The position numbers and the translations under genes were made by a program. A DNA stretch of 64,000 nt from Candidatus Woykebacteria bacterium RBG_13_40_15 (GTDB taxonomy: Bacteria; Patescibacteria; Microgenomatia; Woykebacterales; RBG-16-39-9b), in assembly GCA_001816655.1 (NCBI GenBank), contig MHCP01000015.1, forward strand, positions 98,842-162,841. Direction: 5' to 3'. Below are positions 41,281 to 49,702 of this stretch, piece after piece (position 1 is the first letter of the stretch; every line of letters starts with the position of its first letter). The notes under the pieces were generated by a model. It was not told where the DNA came from and ran no database searches. It was given only the letters and a program-made list of their open reading frames with translations.

Positions 41281-41589
41281 ATGCCAAAAGGAAGGTTAAG
41301 AGTACGTTTAAAATCATACGATGCACGGGTGCTGGATGACTCGGCGGAGGAAATATTAGATACTGCGATTCGGACTGGCGCAAAAGTTGCCGGTCCAGTC
41401 CCGCTTCCAACAGAAAAAGAAAGTTTTACTGTAACTACCTCGCCACATGTCGATAAGGATGCCCGAGAGCAATTTGAAATCAGGACTCATAAGAGAGTAA
41501 TTGATATAATTGAGCCAACACCAAAAACGTTAGATGCTCTTATGCATCTAGAATTGCCCGCCGGAGTAGATATTGAGGTCAAGATGTAA
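41281..41589 (+). CDS. rpsJ: Ribosomal protein S10
   Basis: The 102-residue S10, also the NusE antitermination partner. Recognised by RVRLKSYDARVLDDSAEEIL, GPVPLPTEKESFTV and RTHKRVIDIIEPT. It starts the S10 cluster directly after tuf; a hairpin separates it from rplC. Confidence 0.96.
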   Translation: MPKGRLRVRLKSYDARVLDDSAEEILDTAIRTGAKVAGPVPLPTEKESFTVTTSPHVDKDAREQFEIRTHKRVIDIIEPTPKTLDALMHLELPAGVDIEVKM

Positions 41590-41626
41590 ATTATTTTGCA
41601 TTTGATTAATTAATATAAAGTAAATC

Positions 41627-41646
41627 TTTGGGCCGCAAGGCCCAAG
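41627..41646 (+). promoter_or_regulatory. Hairpin before rplC
   Basis: TTGGGCC (41628-41634), GNRA-type loop GCAA, GGCCCAA (41639-41645), then GTTTAG. It lies between rpsJ and rplC, 14 bases before the rplC start. It could be an internal attenuator or an r-protein binding stem. Confidence 0.6.
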
Positions 41647-41659
41647 TTTAGTAAAAAAT

Positions 41660-42478
41660 ATGGTGAATGGAATGATTGGTAGAAAAATTTTAATGAGCCA
41701 GATCTTTAATAAGTACAACAAAATGATTCCCGTGACAAAAATTAAGGTAGAGCCAAACTTTGTTGTGCAGATGAAGAACTTAGAAAAAGATGGCTATAAA
41801 TCCGTCCAACTTGGTGTTGGCGAAAAAAGAAAAGCCAAAAAGCCCCAGCTAGAAAATAGTAAGAAGGTAGGCCTGAGCTTTAGCCCGACTATTTTACATG
41901 AATTTAAATTCGATGGCGATTTAAAACCTGGAGAAAAGCTAGAAGTGGATCAAGTTTTTCGAAAAGGATCACTGGTTAATGTTTCGGGGGTTTCAAAAGG
42001 AAAAGGGTTTGCTGGGGTTGTAAAACGCTGGGGTTTTGCAGGAGGCCCTAGAACACACGGACAATCAGATCGTGAGCGTGCAGCCGGATCAATTGGCGCG
42101 ACAACTACCCCGGGACGAGTTTATAAAGGTATGAAGATGGCAGGGCATATGGGTAATAAGCAGGTAACAGTGGAAGGGCTGGAAATTGTTGAACTAAACA
42201 AAGACGAAAACGAGATTTTAGTAGCAGGTTCTGTGCCTGGAGCGGTTGGGAGTGTGGTATTTATACAAAAATCAGAAAAGAAAAAGAAGGCGTATCAGGA
42301 GCCTGAAATACCGCGAACACCTGTAATTTCAGGAAAGGAAGAAAAAGAGACGGAAGGGCCAAAGGAAAGTCTCGCAGAGGGAATTACCGAAGAGCCAAAA
42401 TCTGATCATAGTGCTCCGCAACCCGCTTTAGGCGAAGAAGAAACTACCTTAGAAAGTGAAGGCGATAGTGGAAAATAA
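41660..42478 (+). CDS. rplC: Ribosomal protein L3 with acidic C-terminal tail
   Basis: L3 core (about 1-205; GRKILMSQIF, SVSKGKGFAGVVKRWGFAGG, HGQSDRERAAGSIG, MAGHMGNKQVTVEGLEIV) helps start 50S assembly near the peptidyl transferase centre. A tail of about 65 residues rich in E, P and K follows, absent from the normal ~210-residue protein. The 3' end overlaps rplD. Confidence 0.96.
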   Translation: MVNGMIGRKILMSQIFNKYNKMIPVTKIKVEPNFVVQMKNLEKDGYKSVQLGVGEKRKAKKPQLENSKKVGLSFSPTILHEFKFDGDLKPGEKLEVDQVFRKGSLVNVSGVSKGKGFAGVVKRWGFAGGPRTHGQSDRERAAGSIGATTTPGRVYKGMKMAGHMGNKQVTVEGLEIVELNKDENEILVAGSVPGAVGSVVFIQKSEKKKKAYQEPEIPRTPVISGKEEKETEGPKESLAEGITEEPKSDHSAPQPALGEEETTLESEGDSGK

Positions 42479-43184
42479 AAAGAAAACAACTAATACTAAA
42501 AAGGTAAAAAAAGAAACAAAACAGATCGATAAAGGATTAAAAACTCCTATTTTTAACAGAGAAGGGGAGGCGGTTAAAAGTATTTTATTACCAAAAGAAA
42601 TTTTTGGTCAAAAAACCAATAAAGCTCTACTTGCCCAAGTGATTAGGATTTACCTAGCGAATCAAAGGCCCCCAACAGCTTCAACAAAAACCAGATCTGA
42701 GGTGGCAGGAGGCGGGCGAAAACCACATAGACAAAAGGGAACTGGACGGGCTAGAGCAGGAAGTATTAGAGCGCCGGGGCGGCGTGGTGGTGGCATTGTT
42801 TTTGGTCCTCAACCGACCGCTACGTTATTAAAAGCACCTAAAAAAATGCGTCAAAAAGCTTTTTCAATTGCTCTTTCGGATAAATACACAGAAGGTAATA
42901 TACTTTTTGTCGATAGTTTAGAGTTTAAACAACCAAAGACTAAGACAGCAGCCAAGATTTTAACTAAACTACCTCTTAAAAAAAGAGGTAAAATATTACT
43001 TGTTTTATATGGTGATAGCTCTACTTCATCAAAATCATTTAGGAATTTGGAAAATATTAAAATTAAAAAAATAGATGATTTAAATATCTTGGATTTACTA
43101 AAAGCAGACAGTTCAATTTTCACACTTGACGCATTGGAAAAATTGAAGGAACGTTTTAATTATGGAAATAAACAGAGTGATTAA
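42468..43184 (+). CDS. rplD: Ribosomal protein L4
   Basis: L4 lines the exit tunnel. GTG 42468 is chosen, with GAAGG six bases before; another GTG at 42456 is possible. After a lysine-rich N-terminal extension of about 25 residues comes the L4 core, with the tunnel loop around TRSEVAGGGRKPHRQKGTGR and ARAGSIRAPGRRGGGIVFGP. It overlaps rplC by 11 bases and rplW by 23. Confidence 0.95.
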   Translation: MENKKKTTNTKKVKKETKQIDKGLKTPIFNREGEAVKSILLPKEIFGQKTNKALLAQVIRIYLANQRPPTASTKTRSEVAGGGRKPHRQKGTGRARAGSIRAPGRRGGGIVFGPQPTATLLKAPKKMRQKAFSIALSDKYTEGNILFVDSLEFKQPKTKTAAKILTKLPLKKRGKILLVLYGDSSTSSKSFRNLENIKIKKIDDLNILDLLKADSSIFTLDALEKLKERFNYGNKQSD

Positions 43185-43452
43185 AAAACCACTACTTAGT
43201 GAAAAAAGCTTTCAAGATGCCGCTTCTGGTAAGTTCTCCTTCGTAGTTGATTTGAAAGCAAATAAAAAGGAGATTGGTAAAGCTGTCGGAAAAAATTTTA
43301 AAGTTGATGTTTTAAGCGTTGCTACAAGGATTTCAAAAGGTAAGCGTGTCAAACTGCGCGGAAGGAATCAAGAAAGAAAAGGATCAAAAGTAAAAATAGC
43401 GACTGTTAGACTTGGTAAAGACCAAAAGATACAGATTTTTGAGGGTGGTTAA
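43162..43452 (+). CDS. rplW: Ribosomal protein L23
   Basis: The 96-residue L23 at the exit tunnel docks trigger factor and SRP. KKPLLSEKS and FVVDLKANKKEIGKAVGKNF are typical. Its start lies inside the rplD 3' end, so translation is probably coupled. Confidence 0.94.
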   Translation: MEINRVIKKPLLSEKSFQDAASGKFSFVVDLKANKKEIGKAVGKNFKVDVLSVATRISKGKRVKLRGRNQERKGSKVKIATVRLGKDQKIQIFEGG

Positions 43453-43454
43453 AA

Positions 43455-44255
43455 ATGGTTAAAAAAATAAAAGAAGCAGAAGAGCAAATTAAAAGGAAAT
43501 TAGCTACAAAACCCGTAAAAAGTTTGCGTGAGATTTTGGTTAAGACAGGCGGCCGCGATTTTAGTGGTCAGGTTTCTGTCCGTCATATAGGTGGTCGGCA
43601 AAAAAGATTTTATAGAATAATTGATTTTAAACGAGATAAATTCAATATTGAAGGAAGTGTGGCCGCAATCGAATATGATCCAAATAGGAACGTAAAAGTT
43701 GCCCTAATTAATTATGTTGATGGCGAAAAAAGATATATAATTGCCCCTGAAGGTTTGGAGATTGGAGATAAAATAATTTCTGCTGAGAAGGCAGAAATAA
43801 AAGCTGGTAATGCACTACCTCTAAAAAATATTCCGATTGGGGTACAGGTTAATTGCATTGAACTGGTACCAGGAAAAGGTGCAATTCTTGCTAGAACAGC
43901 AGGTTCTTATGCTACTGTTTCAGCTAAAGAAGGATCATTCGCCCACTTAAGACTCCCCTCGGGGGAGTTGCGTAAGCTTGTTAGCGAAAATATAGCAACA
44001 GTTGGCCAGCTAAGCAATATTGATTGGAAAAATAGAAGTTTGGGAAAAGCAGGTAGGACTAGACATATCGGAGTTAGGCCAACAGTTCGGGGTGTAGCAA
44101 TGAGCCCCCGAGACCATCCTCATGGTGGTGGTGAGGGTAGAAGTGGTATTGGTATGAGTTCACCGAAAAGCCCAACAGGAAAGAAAACACTCGGCAAAAA
44201 AACTAGGAAATCAAAGTATTCCGATAAGTTTATTTTGGAAAGGAGAAAAAAGTAA
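43455..44255 (+). CDS. rplB: Ribosomal protein L2
   Basis: The 266-residue L2, needed for subunit joining and peptidyl transfer. Landmarks are GGRDFSGQVSVRHIGGRQKR, GNALPLKNIPIGVQV and RGVAMSPRDHPHGGGEGRS with the key histidine. Starts two bases after rplW. Confidence 0.97.
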   Translation: MVKKIKEAEEQIKRKLATKPVKSLREILVKTGGRDFSGQVSVRHIGGRQKRFYRIIDFKRDKFNIEGSVAAIEYDPNRNVKVALINYVDGEKRYIIAPEGLEIGDKIISAEKAEIKAGNALPLKNIPIGVQVNCIELVPGKGAILARTAGSYATVSAKEGSFAHLRLPSGELRKLVSENIATVGQLSNIDWKNRSLGKAGRTRHIGVRPTVRGVAMSPRDHPHGGGEGRSGIGMSSPKSPTGKKTLGKKTRKSKYSDKFILERRKK

Positions 44256-44540
44256 ATGGCTAGATCGAGTAAAAAAGGCCCGTATGTTGATGAAAAATTA
44301 CTGAAAAAAGTAAATTTTTCTAAAGAAAAGGGTGAACGGACTCCAATTAAAACCTGGGCTAGAAGTAGCCAGATTTCTCCTAACATGGTTGGGGTAACTA
44401 TCGCTATCCATAATGGAAAAACATTTAATCCAGTCTTTATTACAGAAGCAATGGTAGGGCATAGACTTGGTGAATTTGCTCCAACGAGAAGATTTACTGG
44501 TCATGGTTCAGTAACTAAGAGGACAATTACAGCAACTTAA
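44256..44540 (+). CDS. rpsS: Ribosomal protein S19
   Basis: The 94-residue S19 in the 30S head. Recognised by KKGPYVDEKLLKKV, KTWARSSQISPNMVGVTIAI and GEFAPTRRFTGHG. It starts on the base after the rplB stop. Confidence 0.97.
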   Translation: MARSSKKGPYVDEKLLKKVNFSKEKGERTPIKTWARSSQISPNMVGVTIAIHNGKTFNPVFITEAMVGHRLGEFAPTRRFTGHGSVTKRTITAT

Positions 44541-44549
44541 AGGATTTTT

Positions 44550-44888
44550 ATGTCAGAAGTTACGGCAGTTAGTAAAAATTTAAGAGTATCACCGAAAAAA
44601 GTACGGCTTATTGCGTATAATTTGCGTGGTAAAAACGCAGAAAGCGCTCTTGAATCATTACGTTTCGTACCGAGAAAAGCAGCGACACCCCTATACAAAG
44701 TTTTGAAGTCTGCTATTGCTAATGCTAAGAATAACTTTAAATTGGAAATAGCCCATTTAAAAATCAAAGAACTTTTGGTCGATGAGGGAAAAACTATGAA
44801 AAGATATCGCCCAGTTTCTCGCGGAGCTGCTCATCAAATTTTGAAAAGAACAACACATATAAAAGTGGTTTTGGAAGGAGAAAACTAA
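44550..44888 (+). CDS. rplV: Ribosomal protein L22
   Basis: The 112-residue L22, whose hairpin lines the exit tunnel. VSKNLRVSPKKVRLIAYNLRG and the hairpin region MKRYRPVSRGAAHQILKRTTHI are present. Standard length. Confidence 0.96.
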   Translation: MSEVTAVSKNLRVSPKKVRLIAYNLRGKNAESALESLRFVPRKAATPLYKVLKSAIANAKNNFKLEIAHLKIKELLVDEGKTMKRYRPVSRGAAHQILKRTTHIKVVLEGEN

Positions 44889-44889
44889 T

Positions 44890-45528
44890 ATGGGACAAAA
44901 AGTAGACCCAAGAGCAGCGAGACTGACTCTAACACACAACTGGTCATCAAAATGGTTCGCAAAAGATGATAAAAGGTATCGGGAGTTCCTAATAGAGGAT
45001 TTTCAAATCCGAGAGTTAATAATGGGAAAACTACGTAGCTCTGGAGTAAGCCGTGTCTTAATTGAGCGTCCTGTGGGTAAAATAAAAATTACAATTCAAG
45101 TTTCCCGGCCTGGTATGGTTATTGGTCGGGGTGGTAGTGGGGTTGAGGAATTGAGAAAAGCTATAGAAGAAAAAATTGGGAAAAAGGTTTCTTTAGATAT
45201 CCAAGAGATAAAACAATTTGATTTAGATGCCTATTTGGTTGCTCGGGGGATAGCCGATCAAATAGAAAAACGCTACTCAGTAAAAAGGGCAATGATTCAA
45301 ACTTCAGAGCGTGTTAAGAGGGTAGGAGCTTTGGGGGTAAAGATTATTTGTTCTGGTAGACTTGGTGGTTCAGAAATTGCCCGCAGAGAAAAAGTAGTTG
45401 TGGGTAGTATTCCAGCATCAACATTGAGAGCAAATATTGATTATGCAAGAGTAGATGCCAAGACGCCAACAGCTGGGGTAGTAGGAGTGAAAGTTTGGAT
45501 CCATAAAAAAGAGGAGTCTAAGGAGTAA
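44890..45528 (+). CDS. rpsC: Ribosomal protein S3
   Basis: The 212-residue S3 helps unwind mRNA at the entry channel. KH region PGMVIGRGGSGVEELRKAI and the C-terminal domain (VKGVKIICSGRLGGSEIAR-type, here GALGVKIICSGRLGGSEIAR) are clear. It starts two bases after rplV. Confidence 0.97.
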   Translation: MGQKVDPRAARLTLTHNWSSKWFAKDDKRYREFLIEDFQIRELIMGKLRSSGVSRVLIERPVGKIKITIQVSRPGMVIGRGGSGVEELRKAIEEKIGKKVSLDIQEIKQFDLDAYLVARGIADQIEKRYSVKRAMIQTSERVKRVGALGVKIICSGRLGGSEIARREKVVVGSIPASTLRANIDYARVDAKTPTAGVVGVKVWIHKKEESKE

Positions 45529-45531
45529 TTT

Positions 45532-45942
45532 ATGCTTCAACCAAAAAGAGTAAAATACAGAATGGCTTTTCGGGGTAATCGAGGTGGGATTGCTACAAAG
45601 GGAAGTTTAATTGAGTTTGGCGAATTTGCCTTGAAATCAATGGATAGCGCTTGGGTTTCCGCCCGTCAAATAGAAGCGGCTAGAAGAGCTATGACTCACT
45701 ATACGAAGCGAGGAGGGCGGATTTGGATACGAGTTTTTCCTGATAAACCAGTTAGCAAAAAACCGCCAGAAACAAGAATGGGTTCTGGAAAGGGAGCGGT
45801 TGACCACTACGTTGCAGTGATAAAGCCGGGGACAATACTTTTTGAGATGGGTGGAGTTTCTTTGGAAATTGCTTCTGAAGCGATGAGGCGAGCAGCGGCA
45901 AAATTACCAGTTGAAGTTAAATTTATTAAAAAAGAGGAGTAA
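45532..45942 (+). CDS. rplP: Ribosomal protein L16
   Basis: The 136-residue L16 near the A-site tRNA. KRVKYRMAFRGNRGGIATKG, then RRAMTHYTKRGGRIWIRVFP and ETRMGSGKGAVDHYVAVIKPG. The arginine modified by YcfD elsewhere falls in the RMGSGKG region. Confidence 0.97.
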   Translation: MLQPKRVKYRMAFRGNRGGIATKGSLIEFGEFALKSMDSAWVSARQIEAARRAMTHYTKRGGRIWIRVFPDKPVSKKPPETRMGSGKGAVDHYVAVIKPGTILFEMGGVSLEIASEAMRRAAAKLPVEVKFIKKEE

Positions 45943-45949
45943 TTTTTGA

Positions 45950-46150
45950 ATGACTAAAAAAGATACCGATTACAATCAAAAAGAAATTGGAGAATTAAAT
46001 AAAATGTTAGAAGAAAAAGACAAAGAGCTTTTAGAATCAAGGCAGTCTTTAGCCCAAAGAAAGTTAAAGAACGTTCATGAACCGACAAAAATACGTTGCG
46101 AGATCGCTAGAATAAAAACCGCTTTAACTAGAAAGGAATTGGGGGTATAA
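45950..46150 (+). CDS. rpmC: Ribosomal protein L29
   Basis: A 66-residue helical protein at the tunnel exit. The usual EL...L.E..KEL...R..LA..KLKN..... then IRCEIARIKTALTRKEL ending is clear (IARIKT). Weakly conserved, but position between rplP and rpsQ and length agree. Confidence 0.9.
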   Translation: MTKKDTDYNQKEIGELNKMLEEKDKELLESRQSLAQRKLKNVHEPTKIRCEIARIKTALTRKELGV

Positions 46151-46375
46151 ATGGATTTTATTGGCAGAGTAACTAGTATCAATATGCAAAAAACAGCAAT
46201 GGTCGAAATAGAGCGTTTTGTTACACACCCCCTATATAAGAAGAGGATACGACGCAGCTCAAAGTTTAAAGTACATGATGAAATTGGAGTAAAGCCTGGC
46301 GATAAAGTTAAAATTGCTACGACTAGGCCAATTTCTAAAGATAAGCATTTTAGAATTGTTGAGGTAATTAAGTAA
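46151..46375 (+). CDS. rpsQ: Ribosomal protein S17
   Basis: The 74-residue S17, an OB-fold that organises the 16S 5' domain. IGRVTSINMQKTAMVEIERFV, then HDEIGVKPGDKVKIATTRPISKDKHFRIVEVI. It overlaps rplN by one base. Confidence 0.95.
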   Translation: MDFIGRVTSINMQKTAMVEIERFVTHPLYKKRIRRSSKFKVHDEIGVKPGDKVKIATTRPISKDKHFRIVEVIK

Positions 46376-46743
46376 TGATACAGCATAGAAGTATTTTAAA
46401 TATCGCGGATAATAGTGGTGCAAAGAAAGTAATGATGATTGGGATGTCTGGTAGAAGTAAACAACGTTTTGCACGTCTTGGGGATATTATCACCGGTGTT
46501 GTTAAAAAATCGGATCCTCAAGGAAGTGTTAAAGAGTCGGAAGTAGTTAAAACGATAATCGTTAGGACAAAAAAAGAAACCCGAAGAAGCGATGGTTCTT
46601 ACGTTCGTTTTGATGAAAATGCGGCTGTGGTAATTGATGACAGCGGAAATCCTCGTGGCAGCAGAATTTTTGGGCCAGTAGCAAGGGAGGTTCGCGAGAA
46701 AGGATTTATAAAAATAGCATCCCTAGCACCGGAGGTAATTTAG
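46375..46743 (+). CDS. rplN: Ribosomal protein L14
   Basis: The 122-residue L14, contacting the 30S at bridge B5 and the docking site of RsfS. Recognised by IQHRSILNIADNSGAKKVMMI, VVKTIIVRTKKETRRSDGS and GSRIFGPVAREVREKGF. Exactly standard length. Confidence 0.97.
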   Translation: MIQHRSILNIADNSGAKKVMMIGMSGRSKQRFARLGDIITGVVKKSDPQGSVKESEVVKTIIVRTKKETRRSDGSYVRFDENAAVVIDDSGNPRGSRIFGPVAREVREKGFIKIASLAPEVI

Positions 46744-47046
46744 ATGAAAATAAAAGTCGGAGATGAAGTAGTAATACTACAAGGTAAAGATAAAGGTAGA
46801 ACCGGAAAAGTGGAAAAAAGCTTTTTTAGGAAAGAAGAAATTCTCGTTTCTGGAATAAATATTTTTAAAAAACATTCTAAGAAGCGGGGGAATGTAAGAG
46901 GGGGCATTATTGATATTACTGTGCCGTTGCCAATATCAAAAGTGGCATTAGTATGCCCAAAATGCAAGCTGCCAACAAAGGTCGCCTTTTCACTTGTTGA
47001 TAAACAAAAAGTAAGGGTGTGCAAAAAATGCAAACAGCTAATTTGA
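46744..47046 (+). CDS. rplX: Ribosomal protein L24, zinc-ribbon form
   Basis: The 100-residue L24 starts 50S assembly. The KOW motif is KIKVGDEVVILQGKDKGRTGKV; two cysteine pairs near the end (CPKC and CKKC) suggest a bound zinc, as in other cysteine-containing L24. It overlaps rplE. Confidence 0.95.
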   Translation: MKIKVGDEVVILQGKDKGRTGKVEKSFFRKEEILVSGINIFKKHSKKRGNVRGGIIDITVPLPISKVALVCPKCKLPTKVAFSLVDKQKVRVCKKCKQLI

Positions 47047-47606
47047 AAGAAAAATATATAAAGGAAGTTAGACCAAAGTTAAAAGATACCTTAGGGCTTA
47101 AAAACACCTATTCTGTACCGGCAATAGAAAAAATAGTTGTAAATACTGGTTTTGGAAAGCTTTCCCCAGATCAAAAAGCTATGGAACAAATTGCATCAGA
47201 GATTGAAAAAATAACAGGTCAAAAGGTAATTTTCACCCGGGCCCGCAAAGCAATCGCAAGTTTTAAGACTAGAAAAGGACAAATAATTGGTGCCAAAGTT
47301 ACATTGAGAGGAGAAAAAATGTACCATTTCCTTGAAAAATTAATTGCAATCGTTTTACCGAGAATAAGGGATTTTAAAGGGGTGGATATTAAATCCTTTG
47401 ACAAGCAGGGGAATTATACTTTAGGATTTAGAGAAATTAATGTTTTTCCAGAAGTAGAATATACTGCTCGGGCCGAGAAAAAAATTGGATTAGAAATAGT
47501 AATTTGCACAACGGCTAAAAACGATGATGACGCAAAAGCGCTTTTATCTGAATATGGAGTTCCTTTTAAAAACCTGAAGTCGAAAAGAGATAAAATTAAT
47601 GGCTAA
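47028..47606 (+). CDS. rplE: Ribosomal protein L5
   Basis: L5 binds 5S rRNA. ATG 47028 is preferred over a GTG nine bases earlier. Core segments are NTYSVPAIEKIVVNTGFGK, TRARKAIASFKTRKGQIIGAKVTLRG and NYTLGFREINVFPEVEY. About 192 residues, slightly long because of a C-terminal KSKRDKING extension. It overlaps rplX by 19 bases. Confidence 0.96.
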   Translation: MQTANLKEKYIKEVRPKLKDTLGLKNTYSVPAIEKIVVNTGFGKLSPDQKAMEQIASEIEKITGQKVIFTRARKAIASFKTRKGQIIGAKVTLRGEKMYHFLEKLIAIVLPRIRDFKGVDIKSFDKQGNYTLGFREINVFPEVEYTARAEKKIGLEIVICTTAKNDDDAKALLSEYGVPFKNLKSKRDKING

Positions 47607-47784
47607 GAAATCAAAGATTGTAAAAGCTAATAGAAAACAAAAATTTAATGTTAGAGATAAAAACCGATGCAACCTTTGTGGTCGCCCACGGGCTTATATG
47701 AGAAAATTTGGGGTTTGCAGAATTTGTTTTAGACAACTTGCTCACAAGGGAGAAATTCCTGGCCTGGTTAAAGCTAGTTGGTAA
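47599..47784 (+). CDS. rpsZ: Ribosomal protein S14, zinc type (type Z)
   Basis: The 61-residue short S14 with its zinc motif CNLCGRPRAYMRKFGVCRIC, followed by FRQLAHKGEIPGLVKASW. Zinc-independent long S14 is absent. It overlaps rplE by eight bases. Confidence 0.96.
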   Translation: MAKKSKIVKANRKQKFNVRDKNRCNLCGRPRAYMRKFGVCRICFRQLAHKGEIPGLVKASW

Positions 47785-47792
47785 AGGATATT

Positions 47793-48170
47793 ATGAATAG
47801 TATTGCTGACATGACCACAATTATTAGAAATGGGTATCTTGCACGAAAAAGAAGTGTCGATTTACCATACTCAAAATCAAAAAATGATATTGCTAAAAAA
47901 CTACTTGAGATTGGTTTTTTGGAAGCACTTGAATCAAAAGATAAAAAGACCTTGAAAATTTTACTTCGCTATAATAATAATGAACCAGCAATCAAAGGCA
48001 TAGAACTAATCTCGAAACCATCTCTACGGGTGTACGCTTCCTCTAAAGCGATACCAAAAGTATTAAGCGGCCTTGGTGAGGTAGTTATTTCTACCAACAA
48101 GGGTATCTTGACCGGAGCGGAGGCTAGAAAAATGAAAAGTGGTGGGGAGTTAATTTTGAAAGTGTGGTAA
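47793..48170 (+). CDS. rpsH: Ribosomal protein S8
   Basis: S8 organises the 16S central domain and in E. coli represses the spc operon. ATG 47793 (MNSIADMTTIIRNGYLA) has AAAGGA just upstream. The conserved end is GLGEVVISTNKGILTGAEARKMKSGGELILKVW. About 125 residues, normal. Confidence 0.95.
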   Translation: MNSIADMTTIIRNGYLARKRSVDLPYSKSKNDIAKKLLEIGFLEALESKDKKTLKILLRYNNNEPAIKGIELISKPSLRVYASSKAIPKVLSGLGEVVISTNKGILTGAEARKMKSGGELILKVW

Positions 48171-48173
48171 TTT

Positions 48174-48731
48174 ATGAGCAGAATCGGTAGAAAACCAATA
48201 TCAATACCAGAAACTGTAAACGTTGAAATCAATCATAAGGTATTGGTAAAGGGGCCACTGGGGGAGCTAAATCAAAAAATTCCAAGGGGTATTAAGGTTG
48301 AACAAAATGATAATATGTTGGTAGTTTCAGCCCAAAAAGAAGATAAGCAGACTAAAGCTTTCCATGGTCTAATAAGAAAGTTGATTGCTAATATGATAGA
48401 AGGTGTTACAGTAGGGTTCAAGAAACGCTTGGAATTGATAGGAATTGGGTATCGAGCAAACTTGTCCGGGGACAAACTAGTACTATCCCTAGGTTTTTCC
48501 CACCCCGTTGAGATAAAACCAGTAGAGGGTATAGATTTTTCTGTTTCTGATAACAAAATTACAGTCTCTGGAATTAATAAAGAATTAGTAGGTAGAATAG
48601 CGGCGGAAATCAGAACTACACGGCCCCCGGACGCCTATAAAGGTAAAGGCATTCGTTATGAGGGGGAAATTGTTAAGTTAAAACCAGGAAAGGCAGCTAA
48701 GACTAGCGTAGGATCTGTAGCCGAGGCGTAA
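48174..48731 (+). CDS. rplF: Ribosomal protein L6
   Basis: The 185-residue L6 near the GTPase centre. SRIGRKPISIPETV, VGFKKRLELIGIGYRA and the C-terminal PPDAYKGKGIRYEGE are typical. Two alpha/beta repeats of full length. Confidence 0.97.
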   Translation: MSRIGRKPISIPETVNVEINHKVLVKGPLGELNQKIPRGIKVEQNDNMLVVSAQKEDKQTKAFHGLIRKLIANMIEGVTVGFKKRLELIGIGYRANLSGDKLVLSLGFSHPVEIKPVEGIDFSVSDNKITVSGINKELVGRIAAEIRTTRPPDAYKGKGIRYEGEIVKLKPGKAAKTSVGSVAEA

Positions 48732-48733
48732 AT

Positions 48734-49078
48734 ATGCAAGAAAAAGCACGTGAACGAAGAAAAAAATCTGTTAGAAATATAATAATCGGTACTAAAGAGC
48801 GACCTCGTCTTAATGTTTTTAGATCGAGCAAACACATTTACGCTTCGTTGATAGATGATGGTTCTAGGAACACTATTTTTACCGTTGGTGAGTCAAATAT
48901 TAAGACTAAAGAAAAAATAACGAAATCAGAGAAAGCCTTTCTGGTAGGTAAGCAGATTGCTAATATAGCTTTGAAAAAAGGTATAAAAAAGGTCGTTTTT
49001 GACCGCAGTGGTTATCTTTATCATGGGCGGGTACAAAAAATTGCTGAAGGAGCAAGAGAAGGGGGCTTAAAGTTTTAA
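48734..49078 (+). CDS. rplR: Ribosomal protein L18
   Basis: The 114-residue L18 binds 5S rRNA with L5. ERPRLNVFRSSKHIYASLIDD and VVFDRSGYLYHGRVQKIAEGAREGGL are the family signatures. Starts two bases after rplF. Confidence 0.96.
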   Translation: MQEKARERRKKSVRNIIIGTKERPRLNVFRSSKHIYASLIDDGSRNTIFTVGESNIKTKEKITKSEKAFLVGKQIANIALKKGIKKVVFDRSGYLYHGRVQKIAEGAREGGLKF

Positions 49079-49090
49079 TAAGGTATTTTT

Positions 49091-49702
49091 ATGGCAGAAT
49101 ATAATACTGAAAACGAGTTTGAAGAGAAAATAGTTCAAGTGAATAGGGTTTCGAAAAAAACTGCGGGGGGAAACAAAATTGGATTTTCCGTATTGGTGGT
49201 TGTTGGTGACAGAGACGGGCGTGTAGGGGTCGGTTTAGGCAAGGCACCTGGTGTGCAAGACGCAATTAAAAAAGGAGCTACGTATGCTAAAAAACACCTA
49301 CTTATTGTGCCTATGGTAGAGACAACGATTCCCCATGAAGTTTTTATAAAGCGCGGCGCAGCAAAAGTTTTGCTAAAGCCAGCGGCCAAAGGCACTGGGG
49401 TAATAGCTGGTGGGGCTGTTAGAGCTGTGGTTGAAGCCGCTGGAATCAGAGATATTTTGTCAAAAGTTTTAGGGACTTCCAATCAAGCCTCGAACGTCTA
49501 CGCTACCTTAGAAGCTCTTAGAGAGTTGAGACCGTTAGCTAGTAAAGAAAAAGTTTTAGGTAAAGAGGATCGTAAAGGCGAAAAAGAGGCCAGTAAATTA
49601 ATGGAAAAAGACAGGCAGAGTGTGAATAAATCCCAAAAAAATAAAACCAAACCAAAAAACCAGCCAAAGACCAAGAAGGAAAGCAAAAATGGACCTAAAT
49701 AA
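49091..49702 (+). CDS. rpsE: Ribosomal protein S5 with basic C-terminal tail
   Basis: S5 supports decoding accuracy. Double-stranded-RNA-binding-like domain VNRVSKKTAGGNKIGFSVLVV, then GAAKVLLKPAAKGTGVIAGG and IRDILSKVLGTSNQASNV. The last 40 or so of 203 residues are a lysine-rich tail absent from typical S5. No L30 gene follows; rplO overlaps by 14 bases. Confidence 0.96.
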   Translation: MAEYNTENEFEEKIVQVNRVSKKTAGGNKIGFSVLVVVGDRDGRVGVGLGKAPGVQDAIKKGATYAKKHLLIVPMVETTIPHEVFIKRGAAKVLLKPAAKGTGVIAGGAVRAVVEAAGIRDILSKVLGTSNQASNVYATLEALRELRPLASKEKVLGKEDRKGEKEASKLMEKDRQSVNKSQKNKTKPKNQPKTKKESKNGPK

